62,172 nucleotides of DNA from Chlorogloeopsis fritschii PCC 6912 (GTDB lineage: Bacteria > Cyanobacteriota > Cyanobacteriia > Cyanobacteriales > Nostocaceae): contig NZ_AJLN01000140.1 in the NCBI RefSeq assembly GCF_000317285.1, positions 1 through 62,172 of the forward strand, read 5' to 3'. This document shows, in pieces, positions 8,427-17,231 of this stretch; the first letter of the stretch is position 1, and every line of letters starts with the position of its first letter. Made by a program: the position numbers and the translations under genes. The notes beneath the pieces are model-generated. The model was not told where the DNA came from and did no database searches. It was given only the letters and a program-made list of their open reading frames with translations.

Positions 8427-8787
8427 GGGATTTTAAAGCTTATTAAAGTGTTTTGTTTAGTTACTAGAGATTAAGGGCTAGAAAATAAAAAAGAAAAGTA
8501 TTTTTGACTTTTGACTTTTTTACCAGTCCCTAGTAATTAATGTAGAATGCCAGTTTATCTTTTTAGGTGCTTCTGTGGAAAGCTTTGCGCTACGTTTTAT
8601 TAACTACTCCTACACAAGATTGTTGTTTTCTGGGGGAACAAAAATCATCTCCTTGGTAGTCATTTAGTGTACAGGCTGCAACATATTACAGTGGCAAATA
8701 GAAATTATATAATTTTTTAATAAATCTTCAAAATCGTTTATTATAATATCACTTAAGGTGTGAGTTAATTTTTGAATTTAATAAGCA
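8427..8787. other. Intergenic region between thrC and a small gene
   Basis: AT-rich divergent spacer with short STRR-like words (CTTTTGACTTTTGACTTTTTT, CCAGTCCCTAGTAAT) around 8500-8540. A TATAAT-like box (TTATTATAATA, about 8739) could serve the following small gene. Nothing else was recognised. Confidence 0.4.
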
Positions 8788-8973
8788 ATGTCTAAATCTA
8801 GTGTTTCTGATTTCGAGTCTCAAACAGCCCTGGCAACAAAGTTAGATAAGTGTTTTTATCAGGCGGATCAGCAGGTCAAATTGCTACACTTACAAGCAGA
8901 AATTGACTGCCTGTTACAGCAGTTGCAAAACCTGAAATTGCAGCGTATAGCCAGCACAGTCAAGGAAGAATAG
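8788..8973 (+). CDS. Small conserved-looking hypothetical protein
   Basis: 61 residues (MSKSSVSDFESQTALATKLD...). The middle contains one Cys in KCFYQADQQVKLLHLQAEID, and the C-terminal half is a short coiled coil (DCLLQQLQNLKLQ). There is no known domain. A -10-like TATAAT lies about 50 bp upstream, and the coding sequence has normal cyanobacterial codon use. It is isolated from its neighbours and could be a small adaptor; its function is unknown. Confidence 0.55.
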   Translation: MSKSSVSDFESQTALATKLDKCFYQADQQVKLLHLQAEIDCLLQQLQNLKLQRIASTVKEE

Positions 8974-9018
8974 CTGAATAGATAATACAGGTAATACAAA
9001 AATCGCTTCAGATGGCTA

Positions 9019-11523
9019 CTACTCAAAGCGCTGATTTTTTTCTGACCAGCGCTTGAGTTTGTAAAAATTAGCGTTCTCTACTAAGAGTGATAAAGAGTCT
9101 GTTGTTGAAAGCTTGGCGATCGCTGTCAAAAACTGTACAGAGTTATTGCTGAAATCTGTATATATTATTTTACCAGTATCAGATAAGATGAGCGTTCTCG
9201 GACGAGATTGATTTTGTTGCTCCCCATCTTCATCTGAGGTTGGATGCAATGATTGTATTGCTTCTGCCGAAATAGTAAGCACCGTTTCCGGCTTACCGTT
9301 ACCTGTTAAATCAATTTCTTGCACTGGCCAGTAGCCTAACTTTTGCAACATTTGGGAGAAGCTTGGTATTTCACCGGGTGGCAGTTGTCCAGAAGCTTGT
9401 AATAAACGCCACACCGTTGGGAGTATAACCTTTACCCGCAGTCCATTTTGTTGGTATAGCTGTTCGAGAGTGATCGCAGAAGGCTGCACCCACTCTAGCG
9501 CTTCTGATGTAAGTGCTAAAGGAGGGGGTTGCATGGCGTTGCTACCATCTTGAGGAATTTTGTCATCCACAGCAACTAATAGCTGCAATTGCGTGTTGCG
9601 TAAGCGTACACCTTTAACTGTAGCTGTAACTATTTGCTGTTCTCCATTGGCAAGCCAGACAACGATCTCGATTTCAGGATCGGAATTTAATCCCAAACTT
9701 TCCCAGAAAAACTTTGTTGAGGAAGTTTTGGTGAAGTTTAAATTTGCAAAGGGAGAATACAGCCAGCGTTTACCGTTATGAAAAGCTGTCACCTCCACTT
9801 GATACCAAGCTTGTTTTTCTGTTTTTTGTGTCTCGACAAAATTGGGTTGCCACCATTCGGTGAGATGTACTGGTGCGATCGCCCGCACCGAGCCAATAAT
9901 CCGGCTGGGGTGAGTGGGGTTAATTTTCAACTGTTGTGCAAGTAGACTTTGGATGTATGCAAAAGACTCTTGGGAAAGTTTGGTTTGTTCTTTAAGGAAG
10001 GAATTGGCACGTTCGTGTCCATGCTGAACTGCTAAAATTAAGGCACCCCAAGCTTGCACCTCTGTTCGATGAGGATTGACTTGCAGTGCTGCTTCAACGC
10101 GACTCCACAACCTGCCTGCATCCGCCTTGAGTACAGTGGCAATTTCTTGGGCATTCTGCGGAGATGCCTCAAACACCTGCAAAGCTTTTTGCCAACGTCC
10201 ATCGATTAAATCTGCTAAGACTTGTTGGCTGGGGCTGATCCAAGTTGTATCGGCTTGAGTTTTGGTGAGTTGAGAGTGCAAGCGAATCACATCGATTTGT
10301 GCTTGCGCTGCCGCAGGAATTTTCCCTTGGCGTTGTTTGGTTATCGATTGCAACCATTCCCACGCTGGTGTCCACAATCCACTGCGAGCAAGAAGCAGGG
10401 CATTTTGGTAGGTAGAATCATTGAGAGCAGGAGATTGCAGGGAAACTTCTTCTAATTGAACGGGGTTGAGGATAAACTCGATTGGCTTGGCTTGATAAAC
10501 ACGTAGCTGAGGTTCAAAGCCTACTGTTTGATCCACAACTAATTCTTTGGTACTACTGCCAGTTACTTGTTGCCATTGGGGTAGTTGCCCAGAGGGACTT
10601 GTCCAAGACAACATGAGTTGGAGGTGGCTGCGTTCGGGATTGTAGTGAACGATGTAGCCGTAAGCGATCGCATGAGTTCCTGAAGCACGCTTACCCTGCA
10701 AATAAAACCAAATACCTGAGGATGGTGTCTCACCTTCAAAGCGCCCCACTTCACTGATAGGTAAGAGCGTGCTTGAACCTTGGCGCTCAGAATTAGCATT
10801 GACTAAGGGGCTGAGTACAAACGATTCTTCTAGCCCAGTTACAGGTAACTGAGCCATCAAATTGTAGTATTTTTCTGGTTTGGATTGTAGTTCTACGTTG
10901 TGCGATCGCTGATAAACTCTGAGTTCAACTACATCTTTACAGTTTGACTGACAATTGGCACGCCCTTTGAGAACTGGCAGAACAAAAGTTTCTGTTGGAT
11001 TTGCAGCTAAGGGTACAATTTCTCCTGCCATCCACCCTTTTTTTGTAAGGTGAATTTGAATTTCGCCCAAGCTTTGAGGCTGTTGTGCGCTATTGAAGGA
11101 TTTCACCCATGCAGGTAAAAGCCGATTTAGCCAAGTTACTTTGTCGGGATTTAAGATTAATTCAATGCTTACCCAGGCAAAGGCTGCAATTAAACCAAGA
11201 CTGCCAAGCAAAGCTGCGATCGCTAGTGTTGATGCCAGATGACTTCCCCTGGGAGCAAAAGTTGACTTTGCCTTACTCTTTTGGTGTACAACCGGGGTAG
11301 TACCTTTTTGGGAATTCTGTGTGGGAATTTTCCCCTGCCTCTTCTTCAAGTTTTTTTGTAATTTTTTGACTATGTGCTTCTTCGTAGTTTTGGCAGAAGA
11401 TTGATTTTGTTTATTCTGTCGATATGGTTTTGGCGCTGGATGGATGGAGCGATCGACCATACTTTTATCAGTAGATTTAACTATAACTAAAGTGATTTTT
11501 CTTTTATACTCGCCATCTTCCAA
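9019..11523 (-). CDS. Large membrane-anchored protein of unknown function
   Basis: 834 residues (about 813 if the ATG at 11458-11460 is used). The basic Lys/Gln-rich N-terminus is followed by a single transmembrane segment (LASTLAIAALLGSLGLIAAF, about residues 97-118), so the rest is likely periplasmic or extracytoplasmic. The C-terminal region contains EIDLTGNGKPETVLTI, an FG-GAP/VCBS-like calcium-loop pattern DxxGNGxxE, and a middle helical region (residues about 370-560) resembling TPR-type packing. No catalytic motif is seen. It is divergent from the porin gene 92 bp away, so the two may share regulation. Confidence 0.7.
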   Translation of the reverse strand: MEDGEYKRKITLVIVKSTDKSMVDRSIHPAPKPYRQNKQNQSSAKTTKKHIVKKLQKNLKKRQGKIPTQNSQKGTTPVVHQKSKAKSTFAPRGSHLASTLAIAALLGSLGLIAAFAWVSIELILNPDKVTWLNRLLPAWVKSFNSAQQPQSLGEIQIHLTKKGWMAGEIVPLAANPTETFVLPVLKGRANCQSNCKDVVELRVYQRSHNVELQSKPEKYYNLMAQLPVTGLEESFVLSPLVNANSERQGSSTLLPISEVGRFEGETPSSGIWFYLQGKRASGTHAIAYGYIVHYNPERSHLQLMLSWTSPSGQLPQWQQVTGSSTKELVVDQTVGFEPQLRVYQAKPIEFILNPVQLEEVSLQSPALNDSTYQNALLLARSGLWTPAWEWLQSITKQRQGKIPAAAQAQIDVIRLHSQLTKTQADTTWISPSQQVLADLIDGRWQKALQVFEASPQNAQEIATVLKADAGRLWSRVEAALQVNPHRTEVQAWGALILAVQHGHERANSFLKEQTKLSQESFAYIQSLLAQQLKINPTHPSRIIGSVRAIAPVHLTEWWQPNFVETQKTEKQAWYQVEVTAFHNGKRWLYSPFANLNFTKTSSTKFFWESLGLNSDPEIEIVVWLANGEQQIVTATVKGVRLRNTQLQLLVAVDDKIPQDGSNAMQPPPLALTSEALEWVQPSAITLEQLYQQNGLRVKVILPTVWRLLQASGQLPPGEIPSFSQMLQKLGYWPVQEIDLTGNGKPETVLTISAEAIQSLHPTSDEDGEQQNQSRPRTLILSDTGKIIYTDFSNNSVQFLTAIAKLSTTDSLSLLVENANFYKLKRWSEKNQRFE

Positions 11524-11615
11524 TATTGCCCAGAAAAATAAAAGTGTTGTTTTTTACAAATTGCGTAAATTTACGAATGTCAGGATTAAGGCAACTTTTA
11601 TAAGCTCTTCCATTG

Positions 11616-13286
11616 ATGCTATGTAAGGTAGAGTGTAAAAAGTTGAACATTGGTCAAGCCTGGGTCATTGCGTTTTTATTAGTAGTAGGAGTCACCGGAC
11701 TACCAACAACAGCGATCGCCATTCCCACAGAACAGTTGGAGGAACAAACAGAAATATCCTCTAATGTTCTTGACGATCCGATGGCACAAGTTACATCGGT
11801 TTCTCAACTCAGGGACGTGCAACCTACAGACTGGGCTTTTGGTGCATTGCAATCATTAGTAAAACGCTATGGCTGCATTGTGGGTTATCCAAATAGGACG
11901 TATCGTGGCAAGCGTGCTTTAACTCGTTACGAATTTGCAGCCGGATTAAATGCTTGTCTAGATCGGGTGAATGAACTCATCGCTACAGCTACCAGTGATG
12001 TAATTCGCCACGAAGATTTAACAACTCTACAAAAATTACAAGAAGACTTTGCTGCTGAATTAGCAACTTTGCGAAGTCGAGTCGATAATTTAGAAGCTCG
12101 CACTGCCAAAATAGAAGCCAATCAATTTTCGACAACTACTAAACTCAGTGGTTTATCAATAATTGGTATTCAAGGGCGTACCCAAAATCGTGCTGATATT
12201 TCCCCAAGAGATGGGAAAAAAGATACAGATGATGCAGGTACAAACACTAATCTTATCTATCAACACCTGCTATTTTTAACTACTCAAATCAGTCCCCGCA
12301 GTTACCTATTTACTGGTCTTTTAGCTGCCGACGGTTCAACAGAACCCAGACTTAGCAATGATGTTTTTCTTAGTTACGAATATCCTACTGATGGTCAATT
12401 AATCGTAAGCGATCTCAATTATCACTGGTTGGTTACTGATAATTTAGCTGTAATGATAGGAACAGAAGGCGTCAGTATGACCACTGCTTTTCGAGGCCCG
12501 AATCGGTATGAGAGTGCTGCTACAGGGCCATTATCATGGTTTGCACAAAGAAATCCGATTTTAGACATTGGATTTGGTAAAGGTGGTATTGCTGTTGATT
12601 GGCAATTTGCTAAAAGGGCTAGCTTACAGGCAATTTATTCTAGTAATACTCCTGGAAATCCTGGAAAACGCAGTGGTTTATTTGACGGTCACACAACCGG
12701 TGCTGTGCAATTATTACTGACACCATCTGACGTTTTGGATCTGAGTTTATATTACGTTAATAATTATTCATCAGATGGATGTTTGCTTAGTTTTGCAGGT
12801 GATGATTGCTTAACCGCGACGAATCCCGCAACAGGAAAATCAGAACCGCTACAAACAAATGCCCTTGGCGCTTCTATGAATTGGCAAATTTCATCCCGCG
12901 TTACTTTGGGTGGGTGGTTTGGTTACACAAATTCTTATATTCCGGGCAGATCGGGAACTGTAGAGACAACTAATTACATGGTGTATCTCAATTTCCCCGA
13001 TTTGTTTGGCAAGGGTAATTTAGGTGGAATTTATTTCGGACAACCCCCAAAAATCACAAATAGCGATCTGCCTGTAGGAAACAATGTCCCTGACTTCATC
13101 AATACAGGTTTAGGGCGTGCTGGCGGGCAACCAGGAACCACATATCATATCGAAGCTTTTTATCGCTTCCAAGTAACAGATAATATCAGTATCACACCGG
13201 GGATAATTCATATCTGGGAACCCAGACATACTCCAGATAGCGATCCAATTACTATGGGTGTTTTGCGGACTAGCTTTAGTTTTTAA
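11616..13286 (+). CDS. Iron uptake porin (SLH domain plus OprB-like beta-barrel)
   Basis: 556 residues from ATG 11616; an in-frame TTG stands one codon earlier. A signal peptide is visible (WVIAFLLVVGVTGLPTTAIA). Residues about 65-125 form one SLH domain (DVQPTDWAFGALQSLVKRYG, YRGKRALTRYEFAAGLNACL), then a coiled coil (EDFAAELATLRSRVDNLEAR), then the carbohydrate-selective OprB-type barrel ending in a terminal Phe (RTSFSF). This is the standard architecture of cyanobacterial outer-membrane porins, in which the SLH domain binds pyruvylated wall polymer. Cyanobacterial members have been linked to inorganic-ion and iron uptake. It stands alone. Confidence 0.9.
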   Translation: MLCKVECKKLNIGQAWVIAFLLVVGVTGLPTTAIAIPTEQLEEQTEISSNVLDDPMAQVTSVSQLRDVQPTDWAFGALQSLVKRYGCIVGYPNRTYRGKRALTRYEFAAGLNACLDRVNELIATATSDVIRHEDLTTLQKLQEDFAAELATLRSRVDNLEARTAKIEANQFSTTTKLSGLSIIGIQGRTQNRADISPRDGKKDTDDAGTNTNLIYQHLLFLTTQISPRSYLFTGLLAADGSTEPRLSNDVFLSYEYPTDGQLIVSDLNYHWLVTDNLAVMIGTEGVSMTTAFRGPNRYESAATGPLSWFAQRNPILDIGFGKGGIAVDWQFAKRASLQAIYSSNTPGNPGKRSGLFDGHTTGAVQLLLTPSDVLDLSLYYVNNYSSDGCLLSFAGDDCLTATNPATGKSEPLQTNALGASMNWQISSRVTLGGWFGYTNSYIPGRSGTVETTNYMVYLNFPDLFGKGNLGGIYFGQPPKITNSDLPVGNNVPDFINTGLGRAGGQPGTTYHIEAFYRFQVTDNISITPGIIHIWEPRHTPDSDPITMGVLRTSFSF

Positions 13287-13507
13287 GTAAAAGTTGATTA
13301 ACCAATAAATATTGCAGAATTTAATTTATGTAATGAACCCACAAAATGTTTCTTTGTTGAAACTTTATAAATAGTTTATAGTTTATTTTTAATAGTTGAC
13401 TAAATCATCTAAAACACAAGCTTTTTAGAACAGTGTAAGAGAAATTATATATTTCCGAAATTTCTCTATTGTATATACTCTTTGTAAAAAGATAAATTTT
13501 AAATAGT

Positions 13508-13580
13508 TAGGTATTGGGTATCGGGTATTAAAGTTTCTTTATTCCTAGTCTCTAGTCCCTAGTCCCTATTCACTAGTCCC
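13508..13580. repeat. STRR-type heptamer repeats
   Basis: Tandem GGGTATY units followed by CTAGTCC units, the mixed heptamer type seen in at least ten other spacers of this window. Confidence 0.7.
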
Positions 13581-13827
13581 CTTTACAGGTGCATCTATCA
13601 AATCAGTTTTTATCAGCTGAGAAATAAAGCATCATTGAATGATGTAACTGGGCATAAATAAAAATCCCACTTCATTAGCCACTTTGATTTGATTCAGTAA
13701 AAGTTGAAAGTTGAATTGGCAACGCACATATATATTTTGTGGAATGCAGCACTCGAATTCCATAAACTTCTCATGTCACATCTTGCACAAGTCCAAACAG
13801 CCTTGAGTTACCAGCCCACAAATCCTT

Positions 13828-13850
13828 GTTACCAGGTTGAACCTGGTAAC
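13828..13850. repeat. 23-bp palindromic repeat (copy 2)
   Basis: Arms GTTACCAGGTT and AACCTGGTAAC around a central G at 13839, identical to the core of the palindrome at 7282-7310. It lies 70 bp upstream of the small secreted-protein gene at 13920. Confidence 0.8.
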
Positions 13851-13919
13851 GACAATTAGAGCAAGAGTGCTCTCTCACAACCTTCCTGTTAATTTTGAAA
13901 TTTTTTAAAAATCATTTAT

Positions 13920-14222
13920 ATGCATCAATTTAATCACCATCTAATAACACTTGTTTTAATAGTTAGTTCTGCTGCAATTGCAATGCCTTCTTATGCTCAA
14001 AATGTGAGAGAGTTAAATCGAGATAAAAATGATAATAATGTGATATCAATATCTTCTCAAAATGATGTTGCTACAGAGCAAAATGTGCAACCTCAATTAG
14101 GTAATCAATCTGATTCTTCCAATAAAGATTTAGCTGCTAATACAAAAAAATCTGTTACTAATCGTAACCCACGCATTCCTATATTTAGCAAAATTTTTCC
14201 TGTACCTTCAATGCAGCAGTAA
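13920..14222 (+). CDS. Small secreted hypothetical protein
   Basis: 100 residues with a clear Sec signal peptide (LITLVLIVSSAAIAMPSYAQ, cleavage likely after SYA). The mature part of about 73 residues is Asn/Ser/Asp-rich and looks disordered (DKNDNNVISISSQND, SDSSNKDLAANTKK). No domain is known. It is probably periplasmic. It ends 5 bp before the convergent membrane-protein gene. The upstream palindrome at 13828-13850 could be part of its control region. Confidence 0.6.
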   Translation: MHQFNHHLITLVLIVSSAAIAMPSYAQNVRELNRDKNDNNVISISSQNDVATEQNVQPQLGNQSDSSNKDLAANTKKSVTNRNPRIPIFSKIFPVPSMQQ

Positions 14223-14227
14223 TCAAA

Positions 14228-15133
14228 TTAAGATGTTTGTTCTATACTGCGATCGCGCAATATCAAATCATAGCCTTCTCGGCGACAAATAATATCGTAG
14301 TAAACAACGGATTTAACTGATTGCCAAAACGGCATGAGGATAATTCCGTTAATTAAATTTAAAGCAATTAGCACAATGCTGCTAATTATAAAATCATTAT
14401 TATTTCCTGATTGTGTAAATAATAGATCAGATATTCTCCCCAAGATAATGCTAAATCCAAAACTTAAAATTAACCACAGTAAAATTTGGATAGGCAGAGT
14501 AATAAAAAATGCGATTAATATAATAGCAATAATACGCAGCGTTAAACCTTTAGTTAGTTGCCTACTCAACTTCATGGCTTGAATAGAATTTATCTTATCC
14601 TCTATTGCTAAAGGTAAATCAGTAAGAAAAAAACGTGAGTAAAACCATAGAGGACTTAAATATACAGCTATTACTGTTGGGATAATAATTATTGTAAATA
14701 ATAGATTACTAAAAGGGTTGACTTGATTAATTGGTTGAGAAATTAATCCAAAAATTGTTGCTAATATTAGATAAATTATTCCTGATGCAAGAGAACACAG
14801 AATATAAAAAATCAGAAATTGTAGTAAGCATATCAATATACTTAAGATAACGGTAAGTAAAAACTGCCAAAAGTGCTTATTAACATGAAACTTTGCACTC
14901 CTAATACTTTCTTTTTGACCAATAATATCGCTAAAAATCAAGCGTGATATCAGTCCGGCAGTTGCATAAAACTTTGCCCATCCATAAATAGGAACAAACA
15001 ACCATAAATGAGCAATTAATGCTAGTTGGAAATATTGTTTAAAGCGAGAACGATATAAGTAGCTGCCAAGACTGACAATGTTACCAATATTAAGCTGTTG
15101 GGTAAGATTTTGAGTAGTAAAATTTGGAGGCAT
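14228..15133 (-). CDS. Multi-pass membrane protein (DUF975/GDPD-membrane-domain-like)
   Basis: 301 residues from ATG 15131-15133, preceded by AAAGG. A longer reading to 15235 is translated STRR and is rejected. About six hydrophobic segments are visible (e.g. FLLTVILSILICLLQFLIFY, LRIIAIILIAFFITLPIQIL). The C-terminal VKSVVYYDIICRREGYDL is typical of membrane proteins related to the glycerophosphodiester-phosphodiesterase membrane domain. Its function is unknown. It is downstream of the DUF58 gene, separated by an STRR, and is probably part of the same MoxR-DUF58 transcription unit, whose relatives often include integral-membrane partners. Confidence 0.7.
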   Translation of the reverse strand: MPPNFTTQNLTQQLNIGNIVSLGSYLYRSRFKQYFQLALIAHLWLFVPIYGWAKFYATAGLISRLIFSDIIGQKESIRSAKFHVNKHFWQFLLTVILSILICLLQFLIFYILCSLASGIIYLILATIFGLISQPINQVNPFSNLLFTIIIIPTVIAVYLSPLWFYSRFFLTDLPLAIEDKINSIQAMKLSRQLTKGLTLRIIAIILIAFFITLPIQILLWLILSFGFSIILGRISDLLFTQSGNNNDFIISSIVLIALNLINGIILMPFWQSVKSVVYYDIICRREGYDLILRDRSIEQTS

Positions 15134-15191
15134 AGCAACCTTTCCTTTGGAAGCAGGGGATGGAGAGACAAGGGGACAAGGAGACACGGAG

Positions 15192-15241
15192 AATAATGAA
15201 TGACTAATGACCAATGACAAATGACAAATAACCAATGACTA
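15192..15241. repeat. STRR-type heptamer repeats
   Basis: Tandem AATGACA/AATGACT/ACCAATG units between the DUF58 gene and its downstream membrane-protein gene, inside the likely operon. Confidence 0.75.
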
Positions 15242-15244
15242 AAT

Positions 15245-16588
15245 TTATAATTGATTTCGTGCCTTAAGCTGCAAATATTTCTCTACCAATTGATCTGCAA
15301 TCTGATTTGCTGGTGCATCGAGTACTAATACACCTTTTTGCTTGAGTTGTGCAAATGCCACTTGTCGTTGTGCTAATAAATCTAGGGCGACTGCACGCCT
15401 GTAAGCAGCGGTAACATCTACTGAGTTCCCCTCTAGAGAAAGGGGGGTATGTGCTAGAAGATCCACTTGCGGATCGCGCAAGGTGACAGCAAACGGCAAA
15501 TAACGGGGAGTAAGCCTAGAAAGTGCGGCAAGGAGTTCGCTGGAAGCAGTGACATCTACTATGTCAGTGATAATGACTACAAGTGCCCTGCGGCTTTGCT
15601 GCTGGACAACATGAGTCACAGCACCCATATAATCAGATTCTAAAAGCACTGGTTGAATTGGTGTCAGGCGATCGATTAAAGTACCTAAATGCTGTTGTCC
15701 GCGTTCTGGAGTAATCCATGTATGCATTTGCCGATCAAATACACCTACCCCAACGCGATCGCCTCGATGTAACCCAGCCAAAGCTAAAGATAAAGTTGTA
15801 TTTAAACCCCAGTCAAACCGTTGCAAATTATGTACTTTTGCTGTCATCAATCGTCCGCGATCCAGCAAAATCAGTAAAGTTTGCTCTTGTTCTGGTTCCA
15901 GTACCCTCACTAATGGAGGCGCATTGCTAGAAGCACCTACCCGACGTGCTGTAGCTTTCCAATCAATGAACCGCAAATCATCTCCAGTTCGATAGTTGCG
16001 CAATTCGGCAAACTCTGTGCCGATACCCAAACGACGAAATTGGCGAATTGAACCAGAAGATTGCAATGTTAGACGAATAGAAAGCGATCGCAACCCTACC
16101 AAATCTGGATAAACCCTAACTTTCAAACTTTGGGGAATCTTCCAATCACTCCAAGCTAATCCCCAAGCGCCGAGTTGTCGCACCTGAATATCTCCCCAAG
16201 CAAACTCTCCACGTTGGGTTGGGCGAACAGTATAGGATAATTCTTGGGTGCTTTGTTTGGGAAGTGTAGCGCGTAGAGTTGTATCAGATACGCCAAACCC
16301 AGCTGGATAGTAATCGCGGATTTGAACTACTGCCTTGCTTTTTCCCGATGTAACTCGCAGCACAACCAAATTATCTCGCCCTACAGACAATCGTGGCAGT
16401 AATTCGCGCACCACCCCAACGCGATCGCTACGTACTCGTAAACCATCCACAACCATTAATGCCAGAACTACGGCATCAAATAGTAAAGTGATAGCGATAC
16501 TAGTAGGAATACTGAAAAAAATTGCGAAAATAGAGGCGATCGCAATTCCTAAAATCAACAATAAATAAACTTTTTTAGAGGGTATCAT
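15245..16588 (-). CDS. DUF58 (vWA-like) protein
   Basis: 447 residues. Two N-terminal transmembrane segments (VYLLLILGIAIASIFAIFFS, then SIAITLLFDAVVLALMVVD) precede an Ig-like beta region and the DUF58 signature ELRNYRTGDDLRFIDWKATA (about residues 190-215). The vWA-like part follows, with LLILLDRGRLM as the degenerate metal-site strand and VVIITDIVD later. DUF58 proteins work with MoxR AAA ATPases in assembling or maturing membrane or envelope complexes. The MoxR gene lies upstream on the same strand, with the RpiB-like gene between them. The single start at 16586-16588 appears right. Confidence 0.9.
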   Translation of the reverse strand: MIPSKKVYLLLILGIAIASIFAIFFSIPTSIAITLLFDAVVLALMVVDGLRVRSDRVGVVRELLPRLSVGRDNLVVLRVTSGKSKAVVQIRDYYPAGFGVSDTTLRATLPKQSTQELSYTVRPTQRGEFAWGDIQVRQLGAWGLAWSDWKIPQSLKVRVYPDLVGLRSLSIRLTLQSSGSIRQFRRLGIGTEFAELRNYRTGDDLRFIDWKATARRVGASSNAPPLVRVLEPEQEQTLLILLDRGRLMTAKVHNLQRFDWGLNTTLSLALAGLHRGDRVGVGVFDRQMHTWITPERGQQHLGTLIDRLTPIQPVLLESDYMGAVTHVVQQQSRRALVVIITDIVDVTASSELLAALSRLTPRYLPFAVTLRDPQVDLLAHTPLSLEGNSVDVTAAYRRAVALDLLAQRQVAFAQLKQKGVLVLDAPANQIADQLVEKYLQLKARNQL

Positions 16589-16653
16589 TTCTTGGAAGAT
16601 GGGGAAGATAAAGAAAACCAGCAGTAGAAAAAAAGAAATATTAGCGATCGCAT

Positions 16654-17133
16654 TTATTCTTTCCCAAACTGTTGCTTCTCTAAGTCGGCAATATCATGCA
16701 TCGAGTTTTGTAACCATTCTTGAATACTTGGTTCCCATCCCTGAGTAAACTCGGTTTTCAACCAAGTATCAACAATTTCCAAAGCGGATTCTGGTGAAGT
16801 AATGAACCCTCCCAAAGTAAGGATATTAGAATTATTGATCGAGCGAGATTTTTCAGCGGCATTAGGATTTTCGCACACAGCTGCATAAACACCAGGGTGC
16901 TTGTTGGCGATAATAGCCATTCCCATTCCAGTGCCACATACTAAAATACCTCGTTCTGCTTGTTGCTTTCCTACCCTTTGAGCTACCACAGTTGCAGTCT
17001 CATAATAAGGCGTCGTGGCAGTGCGATCGCTAATACCTAAATCTTCTACTTCTATTCCTTTTTTTAGTAGATGTTGCTTGAGTGCCTCCTTCAGTTCAAA
17101 CCCGTAAAAATCTGCTCCTAGTGCAATCTTCAT
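16654..17133 (-). CDS. RpiB/LacA/LacB-family sugar-phosphate isomerase homologue, altered active site
   Basis: 159 residues from ATG 17131-17133, with GAGGA upstream. The fold signature GADFYGFELK and ILVCGTGMGMAIIANK match RpiB (ribose-5-phosphate isomerase B), and the Cys of CGTG and the first Asp are kept. Compared with E. coli RpiB from memory, the His after that Asp is Phe, the His of SRQHNDTNV is Ile (SRSINNSNI), and the phosphate-binding GGRHQQR is QGWEPSI. The enzyme therefore probably does not isomerise ribose 5-phosphate in the usual way; another phosphosugar or a non-catalytic role is possible. It sits inside the MoxR/DUF58 operon, 98 bp after moxR. Confidence 0.8.
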   Translation of the reverse strand: MKIALGADFYGFELKEALKQHLLKKGIEVEDLGISDRTATTPYYETATVVAQRVGKQQAERGILVCGTGMGMAIIANKHPGVYAAVCENPNAAEKSRSINNSNILTLGGFITSPESALEIVDTWLKTEFTQGWEPSIQEWLQNSMHDIADLEKQQFGKE

Positions 17134-17231
17134 AGCTATTTTCCTCACCTAGTTTTAGAAAAATCTTACTGTTGTTATTACAATTATTTTTTTAGACTTA
17201 CGCATTTTCAACAGAGACTTTCCCATCAAGC

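Larger units (their letters stand above)
13287..13919. other. Intergenic region with STRR run and palindromic repeat
   Basis: After the porin, AT-rich DNA includes the short stem GAGAAAT..ATTTCTC (about 13439-13467), possibly its terminator, then a heptamer run (GGTATTGGGTATCGGGTATT and CTAGTCCCTAGTCCC) at 13508-13580 and the palindrome at 13828-13850. A 43-codon reading frame on the minus strand (13632-13763) is too weak to call. Confidence 0.5.

Noticed and set aside
7980-8474. 164-codon plus-strand frame opposite thrC
   Set aside because: It is antisense to threonine synthase, and its sequence is Ser/Cys/Thr-rich without family features.
13632-13763. 43-codon minus-strand frame with partly protein-like end (NQIKVANEVGFLFMPSYIIQ)
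   Set aside because: No ribosome site and no recognised family; kept only as a remark in the spacer description.
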